Positions 1-11,400 of a stretch of 46,307 bases of DNA are shown piece by piece. The stretch is from Leptolyngbya sp. ES-bin-22. Its GTDB lineage: Bacteria > Cyanobacteriota > Cyanobacteriia > Leptolyngbyales > Leptolyngbyaceae. The stretch covers positions 1 to 46,307 of the forward strand of contig JACMKO010000031.1 of assembly GCA_014380065.1 (NCBI GenBank), read 5' to 3'. Below the pieces are notes generated by a model, which was not told where the DNA came from, ran no database searches, and saw nothing but the letters and a program-made list of their open reading frames with translations. The position numbers and the translations under genes are program-made. Position 1 is the first letter of the stretch. Every line of letters begins with the position of its first letter.

Positions 1-804
1 ACAGACATGGAGCGAAACGGCTATGCTAGCCAGGCAACGAACGATCGCATCACTACATACAGTTACCCCCTACGTATACGTATAGATGCGTGCAAGCTGA
101 TGACAAAATCGCTCTCCAAGCGACGGCTTAACATTTTGCTGTATAAAGTTCTCTAGAGAATCACTGTCATCGAAGAAGATTCATCTTGTTGATACTGGAA
201 TATGAGTTTCTATTACATCCTTCTGGGGAGATACATATTTCTTTATAGTTCATATGGGGCATAAGAAGCGTTGTTTGTGGTCAATTTTCTGGCTGGCTTG
301 ACAGGTTTTGGGGGCACAAATGAGACTTTATTTAGAGAAATATTTCTAAACAATGAAAACTCTGTAGTAAGTCTGCTATTCCTGCGTTCAACAAGTTGGG
401 AAGTCATCGCGAACCCTCATTAACTAACCAACCACCGTCTTTAGGACTAACCAATTATTGTCTCCCGGCGATCGCTACAGCACTCAGCAGTGACTCCAGG
501 GTCACGTTCGTACTCAGCCTCACTGCAAACTCACGTTACAATAAGTGCTAGTGCTGAGTCGTAAAATGATTTTGGACCTCTGTTTGAGTGGCGTATTGTG
601 ATCTCTAAAGTCGCATGGTCTATCTCTTGGACAAGCCGTTGGACAAGTTCGACGCTGCCCCTAGTGGCTACTAATCTCCATAACAGCTAAGCGCCTGCCA
701 TTGCCTTTGACTGCCTGGTACCGTTTCTCGCCATTGATCAGGTTACCGTGATGCCGTCACCATTTTTAATCGTCAATGATCATTCCTTGTTGAGTCAGTG
801 AACT

Positions 805-2235
805 ATGTCTCAGCATTTGGATTCAGAAGCAGAGTTTTTTTTGAAGCAAGGGCTACAACTTAGCCGTGCTGGGGCTTTTGAGGATGCGCTACTCAGCCTC
901 GATCGCGTTTTACACCTTCATCCTGACCGTCACCACGTTTGGCATACCCGTGGCGTTACGCTCTCTGAGTTAGGACATTACGAAGACGCTGTTGCTAGCT
1001 TTAATCAAGCGATCGATTTAGAACCTCACTCTCCAGAAGCGTTCAATAGTCGTGGCATCGCGCTCTACAATTTGCGTAGCTACGAAGAGGCGATCGTGAG
1101 CTATGACAAAGCGATCAAGTTAAGACCAAACTTCCATCAAGCTTGGCATAATCGAGGGAATGCTCTTGACAAATCAGGCTGCTACGAGGAAGCGCTGAAG
1201 AGTTACGACAAGACTCTGGAATTTGAGCCGGACTATTCTAAATCCTGGTATAACCGGGGCATCATCTTATACAAGCTAGAACGTTATCAAGCTGCTATAG
1301 ACAGTTACGACCAAGCCATCAAGTATCGACCGCATTACTCTCATGCGTGGTATAACCGTGCCAATACGCTCAACCAGATTGGACACCATCGAGAAGCGCT
1401 CAGCAGTTACGATCGCGTACTGACCATTAAGCCGGAGTGGTACGGAGCCTGGTATAACCGGGGTAATGTACTGCATAAGCTCGGTCGGCATGAAGAGGCA
1501 ATCTACAGCTACAACAAAGCCTTAGCGATCAACGCAACTCTCTACGAAGCCTGGTATAACCGAGGTAACGCCTTTGATGCCCTTGGACGCTACGATGAGG
1601 CGATCGAGAGCTATCGCAAGGCGCTCGACCTCAAGCCAAACCTCCGCGAAGCCTGGTACAACTGGGGCAGTGCCCTTTACAAGTCTGGTTGCTACCGCGA
1701 GGCGATTGCCAGTTACGATCGCGCACTCAAGCTGAATCCTGGTTTTGCCAAAGCCTGGTTTAGCCGTGGTTCTGCACTGCGTAAGTTAGGACTCTACGCT
1801 GAAGCGATTGCCAGCTACGACAAAGCCGTTCAGTTTCAACCAGAGATGTCCGAAGCCTGGTACTGCCGTGGGATTGCGCTAGGGCACCTGGGGCAAAACG
1901 AGGCAGCGATCGAGAGTTACGATCGAGCCATCAGCATTAATCCTGACTTTCATCCTGCCTGGTATAGTCGTGGCTCTGCGTTAGGGCATTTGGGAGACTA
2001 TCAATCTGCTGTTGCCAGCTATGATAAAGCACTGGAAATTAAACCCAACTTTCCCGATGCTCAAAGCCGTCGAACACTGGCGTTAGACCATAACCAGTCG
2101 CTGCAAGCATCAGCCCACACCGACTCAAACGAAGGCAGGATTGCTGCTGAACGAACGGATGAAGCCTCTTCTTTTTCAAATCGCGCCCTGAACACGGAAG
2201 AACCTGTCAAGTCATCGCCGCCTCTACATACATAG
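805..2235 (+). CDS. Tetratricopeptide repeat (TPR) protein
   Basis: 476-aa ORF with about 12 consecutive 34-aa TPR units (AWYNRGNALxxLGxYEEAIxSYDKALxxxP). Confidence 0.93.
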   Translation: MSQHLDSEAEFFLKQGLQLSRAGAFEDALLSLDRVLHLHPDRHHVWHTRGVTLSELGHYEDAVASFNQAIDLEPHSPEAFNSRGIALYNLRSYEEAIVSYDKAIKLRPNFHQAWHNRGNALDKSGCYEEALKSYDKTLEFEPDYSKSWYNRGIILYKLERYQAAIDSYDQAIKYRPHYSHAWYNRANTLNQIGHHREALSSYDRVLTIKPEWYGAWYNRGNVLHKLGRHEEAIYSYNKALAINATLYEAWYNRGNAFDALGRYDEAIESYRKALDLKPNLREAWYNWGSALYKSGCYREAIASYDRALKLNPGFAKAWFSRGSALRKLGLYAEAIASYDKAVQFQPEMSEAWYCRGIALGHLGQNEAAIESYDRAISINPDFHPAWYSRGSALGHLGDYQSAVASYDKALEIKPNFPDAQSRRTLALDHNQSLQASAHTDSNEGRIAAERTDEASSFSNRALNTEEPVKSSPPLHT

Positions 2236-2387
2236 TTACAGCCATTTCCATTTGCATTCACCACACCCGACACCCTGCATCCCACACCCGTTCTCATAGA
2301 ACTGTGGCTTACCCAATCAGCAACCGCTGTAGGTTGCCATGCAAAAGCAACGCCCCTGCTCTACGAGCATACATAGCTGAGGCTGTG

Positions 2388-2786
2388 TCACTCAATCATT
2401 TGTAGATCGCTAAACTGCGTGACTCGTGCTGCCAGAGTTGTCTCTGTCAGAATTTTTTGGTAGAAGGGGTGAAAGGTTTTTGGTCGGACAAGAAAGTAAA
2501 TTTCATCATACAGCTTCAATGTGCGATCGAAGTGTTCTACAATCTGCCGAGACTCCTGCTCGGTCACAGTAGCAGGGTGCTTCTCGTACCACTCATGCTT
2601 CACAGCGGGTAGCCACACCCCATAGCGATCGGAAAGAATTGCCCACGCTACACCTTTATTCAGGCAACGTTGCATAAAGGCTTGAAGCTCAGGATTTGTG
2701 TAGAGCCTGTCGGGGGTGGTAGTCCTAGTTGTTCCCCTTAAGGTGTTGTCTTTCTCGGCTGAACAATGGGTCAAATAAATCTTCAT
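2388..2786 (-). CDS. Conserved hypothetical protein, DUF6884/YaaA-like
   Basis: 132-aa ORF beginning MKIYLTHCSAEK, with LYTNPELQAFMQ and WAILSDRYGVWLP, resembling DUF6884-type proteins; assignment from motif memory only. Confidence 0.6.
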   Translation of the reverse strand: MKIYLTHCSAEKDNTLRGTTRTTTPDRLYTNPELQAFMQRCLNKGVAWAILSDRYGVWLPAVKHEWYEKHPATVTEQESRQIVEHFDRTLKLYDEIYFLVRPKTFHPFYQKILTETTLAARVTQFSDLQMIE

Positions 2787-2900
2787 CTCAATCAGTGAGT
2801 GTCGACGTTCTTTGAGGGAATGGCTTCAGGGAAGCATCGGTGGTGCATGAAATTTTGGTGGGTCGAGTAACGTAGAAAGACATCTACTCCCAGGCACGAA

Positions 2901-3014
2901 CTATAGAATGTCGGCTCTGTGGTCATCCCCATATCCATCAACACAGTGTGTAATTGAAGTTTTCTGAACGTTGCTTTCTAGCCGTTGCCGTTCTTCATCA
3001 GAGAGCGGACGCAT
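2901..3014 (-). pseudogene. Possible N-terminal remnant of an IS630-type transposase
   Basis: Reverse-strand reading MRPLSDEERQRLESNVQKTSITHCVDGYGDDHRADIL*; the first ~13 residues resemble IS630 transposase starts, then similarity ends. Not in the ORF track. Confidence 0.3.
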
Positions 3015-3099
3015 GATTTGCACTCAAGGCTCAATCAATTTCTGATTCATGGAGATACCTTTAGCCTATGAGCAAACGGCTCTAATAACTTTTCTTGCA

Positions 3100-4368
3100 T
3101 CACTTCACCTGGGTAATGCGCCAACTCAGCTTCAAGTTGATCCAAAAATTCCAGAGCGTTACCGCTGCGATCGCCAGCAGGTTTGCCAGATAAGCATTGA
3201 GATGCAGTCCATTAAAGAGCAGATTTAAGAGCAGAATTTTGAGCATTAGCCCCATCAAGCAAATCAAGTTGAACTTGGCAAAGCGTTTGATGACCTGATG
3301 GCGTTGTTGCTGTTGTTGCGCCAGGTCGCCAAACGTCCACCGATCGTTCCAGAAAAAGTTGTTGATGATTGCCAGTTCTGCCGCCACGATCGCGCTGCGC
3401 GTCAGCCCAAAGCCCAACCTACCGTGCAGCAGATACAGCAGACCCATATCGACCGCCAGTCCGCTCAAGCCCACAAAGGCAAACCGCACAAAGCGCCCAA
3501 CTGGAAAATTTAGCCGCTGGCTAAACCGACCGAGTCGCCCCAACGATATGCGCAAGCGCACCAGATGACGGATGTAGTCGCGGTACTGCTTCCATGTAAC
3601 CTTACTTTCGCCCGCTTCACGCTCTTGAAAGACATAGCCAACTTCCGTAATCTCATCAATCTTGCCGCGCCCCAGCACTTCCAGCAGAATCTTGTAGCCC
3701 AGCGGATGCAGCGATCGATCCGCAATGGCGCTGCGACGCACCACAAAGTAACCGCTCATGGGATCAGACACTCGACTCACCACACCGGGCAGCAAAATCA
3801 ACCCCAGCAGTTGAGCGCCTCGCGACAAGAAGCGTCGCATAGCACTCCACGTACTCACACCACCCCCATCCACATTGCGACTGGCAACGGCTAAATCTGC
3901 ACCTTGCGCGATCGCATCCAGCAGAAGCTGTAACACGTCAGGTGGATGCTGCAAATCGCCATCAATGACACCCAGAACGTCACCCTGCGCTGCCTGCCAA
4001 CCACGAATCACCGCAGTCGAAAGTCCCCGCTCTTGCTGGCGGCGCATCACGCGCAAGTGAGGATAGCGGGCAGTCAACGTCTCCGCTAGTTGCCAGGTGC
4101 GATCGGGGCTATTATCATCAACCACAATAATTTCGTAGCGGTTAGGCAACACAGCATCCAAACGCTCACTCAACAGTGCCACAATGCGCTCAAGGTTGTG
4201 GCTCTCGTTGTAGGTTGGCACCACCAAAGAAAAGCGTACAGGCGCGATCGCGCCTGCTCCTGCCTCTAGTATCTTGTCACACGGTTGCTTTGCCGCTGTC
4301 GATTGGCGCGGCACCTGCAAAACCCCTGAGAGTTCAGGCAGAAGCTGAGTGTAGCCGATTGTGATCAT
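3100..4368 (-). CDS. Glycosyltransferase family 2 (dolichol-phosphate mannosyltransferase-like) fused to GtrA domain
   Basis: FSLVVPTYNESHNLERIV, IVVDDNSPDRTW and GVIDGDLQHPPDVL (GT2) followed by a C-terminal multi-TM GtrA-like domain (FVRFAFVGLSGLAVDMGLLYLL... NNFFWNDRWTF). Confidence 0.93.
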   Translation of the reverse strand: MITIGYTQLLPELSGVLQVPRQSTAAKQPCDKILEAGAGAIAPVRFSLVVPTYNESHNLERIVALLSERLDAVLPNRYEIIVVDDNSPDRTWQLAETLTARYPHLRVMRRQQERGLSTAVIRGWQAAQGDVLGVIDGDLQHPPDVLQLLLDAIAQGADLAVASRNVDGGGVSTWSAMRRFLSRGAQLLGLILLPGVVSRVSDPMSGYFVVRRSAIADRSLHPLGYKILLEVLGRGKIDEITEVGYVFQEREAGESKVTWKQYRDYIRHLVRLRISLGRLGRFSQRLNFPVGRFVRFAFVGLSGLAVDMGLLYLLHGRLGFGLTRSAIVAAELAIINNFFWNDRWTFGDLAQQQQQRHQVIKRFAKFNLICLMGLMLKILLLNLLFNGLHLNAYLANLLAIAAVTLWNFWINLKLSWRITQVK

Positions 4369-4542
4369 AGACGTTTTGGTTTTTTACGAAAGACCAGCAC
4401 TTGAGCAGGCACCTTGCAATCAAAAGGCAGCAAGGGAAAAACGGCAAGAAAATGCCGAGCAAACCTTAGAACAGCCACAGGTGACTCTTGCTTGGCAATC
4501 AACGTCTCCCTCAAAAAGCATTGATCCCCTTTTGCCTCTCCT

Positions 4543-4576
4543 AAGATTTACACAGAGAGACCGTTGTGTAAATCTT
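4543..4576. repeat. Perfect 11-bp inverted repeat, 12-nt spacer
   Basis: AAGATTTACAC-agagagaccgtt-GTGTAAATCTT in the gap between divergent genes. Confidence 0.8.
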
Positions 4577-4810
4577 TCATAAAGTTGGCACTGCTTCTTT
4601 AAGACGCAAAACGGCAAGGAATGTGCCCAACCACGATCGCTAAGCGTGACCCGTTCAAGCCTCACTTGCTGTTACTTCTTAATCCGCGAGAGCGATCGAT
4701 ACCAAACGGCTTTTAGAAGCGCTTTCAACGCTGAAGCGTAGCTCCAAACATCACGGGCGTATATGCTAGCGTTGGCGTACTTACCAGCATCAAACTCCAA
4801 AGAAGTGGCA

Positions 4811-6448
4811 ATGGACATCCCAGCAACTCCCGATGCAGCCGTCATTCCTTTAAAGACTCACATCGTAGCTGTCACTGTTTACACCAATCAAGCACTGGTA
4901 ACGCGGCGTGGCACCATGACGCTGACTGGGCAAGAGCACACGCTGACACTTGAGCCGTTGCCCATCACGCTGCAACCAGAATCGGTGCGGGCGGCTGGTG
5001 CGGGCACGGTTGCAGTCAAGCTGCTAGGTGTGCAAACAGAGCGAGTGTTTACCACGGAACCCGTCGCCGATCGCGTGGCTCAACTAACGGCAGACATTGA
5101 GCAGTTGGTGGATGAGCAGAAGGCAGCTCAGGACAAGCTTGCAGCCGCCAACCTCCAGCGTAGTTTTATTCAAACGCTGAGTGAAAAAGCTGCCGATCGC
5201 TTTTCGCGCAGTCTTGCCCAGCAGCAGGTGAGCCTTGCCGAAACGCGCAACTTGTTGATTTTTTTGGGACAGCGCTATGGCGATGCCTCGGAGGCGATCG
5301 CACAGCACGAGCGCGAACATACGCAATTACAGAAGCAGATTCAAGCGCTGTATCAGCAATTGCAACAAATTCAAACGCCGCGCCCACAAGAAAGCTACCG
5401 TTTGGCAGTGAACATTACGCCTTCAGGCGCTGGAGAGTTTGCACTGGAGGTGTCCTATGTGTGCGATCGAGCCAGTTGGAAGCCACTCTACGATTTACGC
5501 GTCAATAGCACTGAGAACCATATTCATCTGACCTACCTCGCAGACGTGCACCAGACCACTGGCGAAGACTGGAGCGCGGTTGCTCTCACGCTCTCAACCG
5601 CTAAGCCCGGGCTGGGCACCCTTCCGCCAAAACTAACGCCCTGGTACGTAGATGTTTTCCGTCCCCAGCCATCGCCTGCGCCCATGATGGCATCGCGTCT
5701 GCGGGCTGCTGTCGGTGCCGCGCCCGGAGGGGATGACGAAAACGATCGCTTGCTGACCGATAGCGATGCCGGTGAGCCAAGGCAGCAAATGATTCTGGCT
5801 GAAGCACCGTTAGCACAAATCACAAAAGAGGGTGGCGTTGTCACCTTTTTGATCGATGGGAACAACAACATTCCTACAGATGGCGCATCCCACAAAATCA
5901 CCATCTTTAGCGATGATTACCCCTGCCACCTGAACTATGTCGCCATGCCGAAGCTAGTCAGCTTTGCGTACCTGCAAGCGGTTGTCACCAACCCAGCCGA
6001 CGGTGCGACCTTATTACCAGGTCAGGCAAAGATTTTTCGTGACAACCGCTTTGTGGGCACCACTCCGCTAGAAAATATTGCTCCTGGTCAAACGTTTAAC
6101 CTCAATCTGGGCATTGACGAAGGGCTAAAAATCACACGCGATTTAATTGAACGCAAAGTGGATAAGCAACTCATTGGCGGTCAGCGTCGCATTACCTACG
6201 CCTACCGCTTGAGCGTGACTAATCTATGCGCTCAGGAAGCCACGCTTATTCTGACCGAACAACTGCCCGTAAGCCGTAACGAGCAAATTAAAATCCGCTT
6301 GAACCGCACGAGTCCACAAGTTCAGCCCGGCGAAATGGGACTTTTGGCGTGGTCATTGCGTCTAGAACCAAAGGGGCAGCAAGAAATTTCGTATCAGTTT
6401 ACGGTAGAGCACGCGCCTGCGCTTACAGTGGTCGGTTTAGATGTTTAG
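4811..6448 (+). CDS. DUF4139 / mucoidy inhibitor MuiA family protein
   Basis: N-terminal DUF4140-like (VAVTVYTNQALVTRRGTMTL), central coiled coil, C-terminal DUF4139 (WKPLYDLRV... TGEDWSAVALTLSTAKP). Track ORF starts 4763; ATG at 4811 (MDIPATPDAAV) seems a likelier start. Confidence 0.88.
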   Translation: MDIPATPDAAVIPLKTHIVAVTVYTNQALVTRRGTMTLTGQEHTLTLEPLPITLQPESVRAAGAGTVAVKLLGVQTERVFTTEPVADRVAQLTADIEQLVDEQKAAQDKLAAANLQRSFIQTLSEKAADRFSRSLAQQQVSLAETRNLLIFLGQRYGDASEAIAQHEREHTQLQKQIQALYQQLQQIQTPRPQESYRLAVNITPSGAGEFALEVSYVCDRASWKPLYDLRVNSTENHIHLTYLADVHQTTGEDWSAVALTLSTAKPGLGTLPPKLTPWYVDVFRPQPSPAPMMASRLRAAVGAAPGGDDENDRLLTDSDAGEPRQQMILAEAPLAQITKEGGVVTFLIDGNNNIPTDGASHKITIFSDDYPCHLNYVAMPKLVSFAYLQAVVTNPADGATLLPGQAKIFRDNRFVGTTPLENIAPGQTFNLNLGIDEGLKITRDLIERKVDKQLIGGQRRITYAYRLSVTNLCAQEATLILTEQLPVSRNEQIKIRLNRTSPQVQPGEMGLLAWSLRLEPKGQQEISYQFTVEHAPALTVVGLDV

Positions 6449-6759
6449 TTTTCCCGGATGACGCTTTCGATTTTGGAATCCATATCTAGCGGTGCTTTAA
6501 GTTGCGATCGCCCCCAAGCATAAAGTTAGTTTGGCTTGGGGGTTGGTTTTGCGCTCCTTCCTGTAAAATAGCCTCAACCTTTGCCGACTCTATATTTATA
6601 GCAAGAGACAGATGGGTTAGGACGGGGTGCAGGGGTGGAACCTCTGGCTGGGGGCAACGCCCACACACCCTTATGATCCCCATGTCCTAAACGTTGTGAC
6701 GATCGCTATATTGGGTGATGCAGGCAAAGGGCAATCAGCAGACATTGGGCAATTAATCA

Positions 6760-7668
6760 ATGCAAACACAGCGGCAGTGGTATACAAGTGGGTTTGTTGG
6801 GTTGATGATTTTAGGCAATAGTTTGCTGCTCTCACCAACGGCAGGAATGGCACTGCCAGCCGTGCAGGTTACTCAGGCAGCCCAAACCGCAGAAAGCGCG
6901 ATTAATCAGGGGATTCAGTACATTCAACAGGGGAAGGTGAGTGATGCGATCGATGCCTTCCGTCGCGCGACCCAGCTTGATCCCCGGATGTCCGCTGCTC
7001 ATTACAACCTGGGGCTTGCGCTGCGTCAACAGGGTCAGCTTCAGCCAGCCGCTACTGCTTTTTACCAGGCAACACAAGCCGATCCCACGTTTGCCCTCGC
7101 CTATGCCAACCTGGGAGCCGCGCTGCTAGAAGGCAACAACCTGCCCCAAGCAAAAGACTATCTGCAACGTGCCGTCGAACTCAACCCCAAGCTTGGGCTA
7201 GCGCATTACAATTTAGGGCTGGTGTTGGAGCGGCAGGGCAGTTTTGATCCAGCCGTTAACGCGTATCAAAAAGCGATCGAACTCAGCCCCACAGCTCCCG
7301 AACCTGCCTACCACCTGGGTATGGTCTACACTCAGCAACGCAAAACCAAAGAAGCCCGCGCCGCGTTTGAGCAAGCCATCAAAGTTGATCCCAGCTACGC
7401 CGAGGCTCATTACAATCTTGGTTCACTGCTCTTTACTCAAGGCGATTTAGATGGAGCACTGAACACCTTTCGGCGATCGGCACAAGCCAACTCCAACTAT
7501 GCCAACGCTTACTACGCCGCCGGACTGGTCTTCATACGTCAGAACAAATTTAGTGACGCGCAAAAAGTTTTAACCTACGCCAAAGATTTGTACGCCAAGC
7601 AAGGCAATAGTGCTTGGGCAACCAAAGCAGAACAGCAGTTGCAAAAAGCGAAAACTGGGCGATCGTAG
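6760..7668 (+). CDS. Secreted or periplasmic TPR protein
   Basis: N-terminal hydrophobic signal-like segment, then multiple TPR units (AHYNLGLALRQQGQLQPAATAFYQATQADP). Confidence 0.9.
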   Translation: MQTQRQWYTSGFVGLMILGNSLLLSPTAGMALPAVQVTQAAQTAESAINQGIQYIQQGKVSDAIDAFRRATQLDPRMSAAHYNLGLALRQQGQLQPAATAFYQATQADPTFALAYANLGAALLEGNNLPQAKDYLQRAVELNPKLGLAHYNLGLVLERQGSFDPAVNAYQKAIELSPTAPEPAYHLGMVYTQQRKTKEARAAFEQAIKVDPSYAEAHYNLGSLLFTQGDLDGALNTFRRSAQANSNYANAYYAAGLVFIRQNKFSDAQKVLTYAKDLYAKQGNSAWATKAEQQLQKAKTGRS

Positions 7669-7700
7669 GGTGGGGAGTGAGGGGTGAGGGGTAAGGAGCT
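7667..7700. repeat. Heptamer-type short tandem repeat (STRR-like)
   Basis: gtgggga gtgaggg gtgaggg gtaagga, period 7, starting at the stop codon of the preceding TPR gene. Confidence 0.7.
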
Positions 7701-7863
7701 AAAAGACTGAACCGCTGCCGCTACTACCTGATGCCTACAATTAATCACTGGCTTCTCTAACAACCAGCACTTTAACGACCAAACGTACTGATCATTAAGC
7801 ACACACCAAACACTCCGACAAACCATAAGAGATCTGCTTCGCGTCTTCTACTAAATGCAATCG

Positions 7864-8361
7864 TTAGCTGAAGGTTATTTCATGAGTTAATTCCTCGAAC
7901 TTCCTTCGCGCCTTCTGGTGAGTATCCTGCCACTCAAGCTCCCACCACCAAGGCTTTTGCTCTTGCTTCTTAATGTATTCACACACCTCGCCCCAACTCT
8001 TGAACTTTAGTTCCTCAACGAAGTAGCGAGGCAACGGCTCGAGCAAATGACCAAGCTGCTTCCACTCAAGGAAACTAGCATTGTCCCAGGTTAGGAAGTC
8101 TTCGCTTTCTCCAAAAATAATCTTATGACTCCAATGAGTCTCAAAAAATGCTCTTACAGAAGGAAGTACATCTTTGTACAGCCAGGTCGACTCGTCTCTC
8201 TGCTCTGGGTTCCAATACTTTGCTGCTCTCAGGACAGCTTCCACAGAAATGTATTCTTTCGGTTTAACTGTACACGGATGCACGAGTTCCCAGTACGCCC
8301 AGCGGTATCCGGCATCTACAAAGACTTTACAATTTGTACAGGCAAAATACAGATTGTTCAT
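7864..8361 (-). CDS. Hypothetical protein
   Basis: 165-aa ORF without a better alternative frame; N-terminal CTNCKVFVDAGYRWAYWE. Confidence 0.7.
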   Translation of the reverse strand: MNNLYFACTNCKVFVDAGYRWAYWELVHPCTVKPKEYISVEAVLRAAKYWNPEQRDESTWLYKDVLPSVRAFFETHWSHKIIFGESEDFLTWDNASFLEWKQLGHLLEPLPRYFVEELKFKSWGEVCEYIKKQEQKPWWWELEWQDTHQKARRKFEELTHEITFS

Positions 8362-8404
8362 AGCCAGTCAACAACTTCTTCAGCACTTCTACCGCCTCTA
8401 GTCT

Positions 8405-11400
8405 CTAATACTGCCGCGCATGTGGACTTGGTTCTGGTGTCACAGCAAATGTCAGAACCGTTTCATCTACGCCTTTAAGACGTAGTGGACTGAATTTGGT
8501 AATTTCATCCTGTTCCAGGTAATCGGCGACCGCAGCAGAAACCAGGATAGAGTCAGGTTCAGCCGCTGCCTGAATGCGAGAGGCGATGTTAACGCTGGGA
8601 CCGATCGCCGTGTAGTCCGAGCGCTCTGCACCACCAAACATCCCAACCACAGCCGTGCCCTGGTGAATGCCACAGCGGAACTGTACTTGACTAATGCCTT
8701 GCTCTTGCCAGCGATCGTTGAGCAAACGGAGCGATCGTTGCATCTGACGAGCAGCGGCGATGGCACGTCGCACCTGTTCATTGGGCGACATTTCTTCAGG
8801 CGAACCAAAGAGTGCCAGAATCGCATCGCCCATGAATTTATCGACCGTACCGCCGTTATCAAAGACAGCGCGGGTCATTTCTGCCAGGTATTCGTTCAAG
8901 AGTTCTGCCACGCGGCGCGATCGCAGCGTGTTAGACAGTTGCGTAAAGCCAATAATGTCGCTAAATAACACGGTGACCATGCGCGGTTCAGGGCGCAAAT
9001 CAAGCACCAGTTCGCCCCGTGCGGCACGTTGCACCAGCGATGGCGGCAAGAACCGTTTCAAAACCGATTCCGTCAAATAGGTATTGAGTTCGGCGACACG
9101 CTGTTCGTTTGCCTTGAGCGCCAGCAAGTTACGGACTCCTGCTAAGAGTTCGCGATCGCTAAACGGTTTTGACAAATACGCATCAGCGCCCCGCTCAACG
9201 CCTTCAATGCGCGTATCTTCATCAGCTTTTGCGGTCAAGAGAATAATGGGAATGCCCTTGAGATCGGTATCCTCTCGAATCATCCGAATCATATCCAGAC
9301 CCGACACCATCGGCATCATCAAGTCGGTGACAATCAGTTGTGGATGATGCGTTTGGGCGCTCTGAAAGCCTTCAGCACCGTTTCGTGCCGTCCAAATCCG
9401 ATACCCTTGTTCGCGCAAAATCGTTGAGACATACGTACGCAAATCTGGATTGTCGTCCACGATCAAGATACGTGAGGCATCAGACTTGGCAGGCACTGTG
9501 GCAAGCAGTCCGTCTTCGCCGCTGTGATCTTCGTGCAGTTCCATTTCCACATCCGCTAGCTCGATCGCGGCGCGGCTCGGTTGGGCTTCTGCCTGCACTT
9601 CAATCAACTGTTGAGGCGGCAAGTGCGTCATCCCCGTTTGGAGCCAAATCGTAAAGGTGGTGCCTGAGCCGTAAACCGACTCGACCGAGATTTGTCCACC
9701 GTGCAGATCGACCAGTTCCTTCACCAGTGACAGACCCAGCCCGCTGCCCTCATAGCTGCGGTTTGCCGATCCCTCTGCCTGCCGGAAGCGCTCAAACAAA
9801 TGCGGCATTTGGTCAGGACGAATGCCAATGCCTGTATCTGTTACCTTAAGCAAGCAGTGATCGCCAGCAGGCTGAAGCATCACGGTAATCATGCCCCCCT
9901 CTGGCGTGAACTTCATCGCGTTGGAGAGGAGGTTGTACAGCACTTTGTCAAACTTTTCGGGGTCTAAATACACTTGCGGACATGAGGCGAGTCGGGTCAT
10001 GACCGCGATGCCTTTTTTCTCGCAGTAGGGGCGAAAGGAATCCACTGTTTGACTCACGAACTCAACCAAGTCACATGGACGGAAGCTAGGCTGCATCCGT
10101 CCAGCATCCAGCCGCTGAAGATCGAGCAGTTGGTTGACCAGCCGCAGCAACCGACGGGAGTTTCGTAGCGCCACTGTTGCCTGATCATGCGACAAGCCCT
10201 GACGCTGCGCGATCGCCGACTCCAAAGGACCAATCATCAGCGTGAGCGGAGTACGGAACTCGTGCGAAATATTTTGAAAGAACTCCGTTTTTTGCTGGTC
10301 TAGCTCTAAAAGCTGCTCTGCTTGCTGACGAGTTTTCTGATAAAGGCGAGATTGATGCACGGCGATCGCCGCTTGCACTGCCACCGCTTGTGCCAACTCA
10401 ATCTCCGAAGGCTGCCAGCGACGGGATTGACGATTCTGCCGGAGCGAAATGCTGCCAATAATTTGACCGTCCAGAATTAAGGGCACCACCAACAACGCCC
10501 GCGCCGGATTGCGAAACGGCTGCTCAGGCACTGTCATGATCGGGTCATGCTCCAAATCACTGATCACGACAGGCTGTTGGGTCAGCAAGAGTTGCTTGAG
10601 TACTGGGTTTCCCTCGATCGGTACAGTGGATTGGGGCAATGGACGAGGCGTGATGTCTCCGTTGTCTGGCTGAAGCGTTGCAGATGACTCGTTTAGAGGG
10701 GAGCTACTAGCCACATGACCGTTGGCAAGAGTGGTTGTTGCCCAGCCACTAAGAGCCGCATCGTGCAGCCCAACAAGCTGCACAAACTCATCCTCCTGCG
10801 TCCATAGTGACAACGCGCAACCATCCGCGTGGAGCGCTTGCCCCAACTGCTGCGTAATGGCTGCGAAAATTTCTTGAGGATCGAGGCTAGAACGAATGGC
10901 GGTCGTAATGGTGTTGATTAACGCCTCTCGTTTAGCCAGTGCCCGCACCTGCTCGTAAGTCCGTGCCTGAAACAGTGCCAGCGCTGCCTGATCTGCCACC
11001 AGCGTCAGGAGATGCACTTCGTCTTCCTGCCAGAGGCGCGGTGCATCGCACTGATGCAGCGCTAGCACTGCCATCAATTCCTGCTGGCATACGAGCGGGA
11101 CAATCAAACTGGAACGAATCCCTGCGTCTGCATAAACCTGTCGCCGCTGTTGCTTTTCAGGGCGATCGCCTTGCACCCGATCGTCCGTGTCAACATCCTG
11201 AATCACTTCGATATCACGGGTCTCCCAGACAGTCTGCGCAAAGGTTGCCTTCAGCTCAGTCAAGTTGTAGCTGTCAGCCACTGCGTCTACATAAACAAAC
11301 CAGTCGTCCTCCAACCGCCCATCTTGCCAGGGGCGCACAACACAACTGCTTGCCTCCAGGATGCGGCCCACCGTTTCACCGATCGTATGCAGAATTTGGC

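Noticed and set aside
1-804. First ~800 bp, including the palindromic TACGTATACGTA at about 73-84
   Set aside because: No supportable ORF or RNA gene; the short alternating palindrome is not distinctive enough to call.
3298-4364. Several plus-strand ORFs opposite the glycosyltransferase gene
   Set aside because: Antisense to a well-supported CDS, with no recognisable domains.
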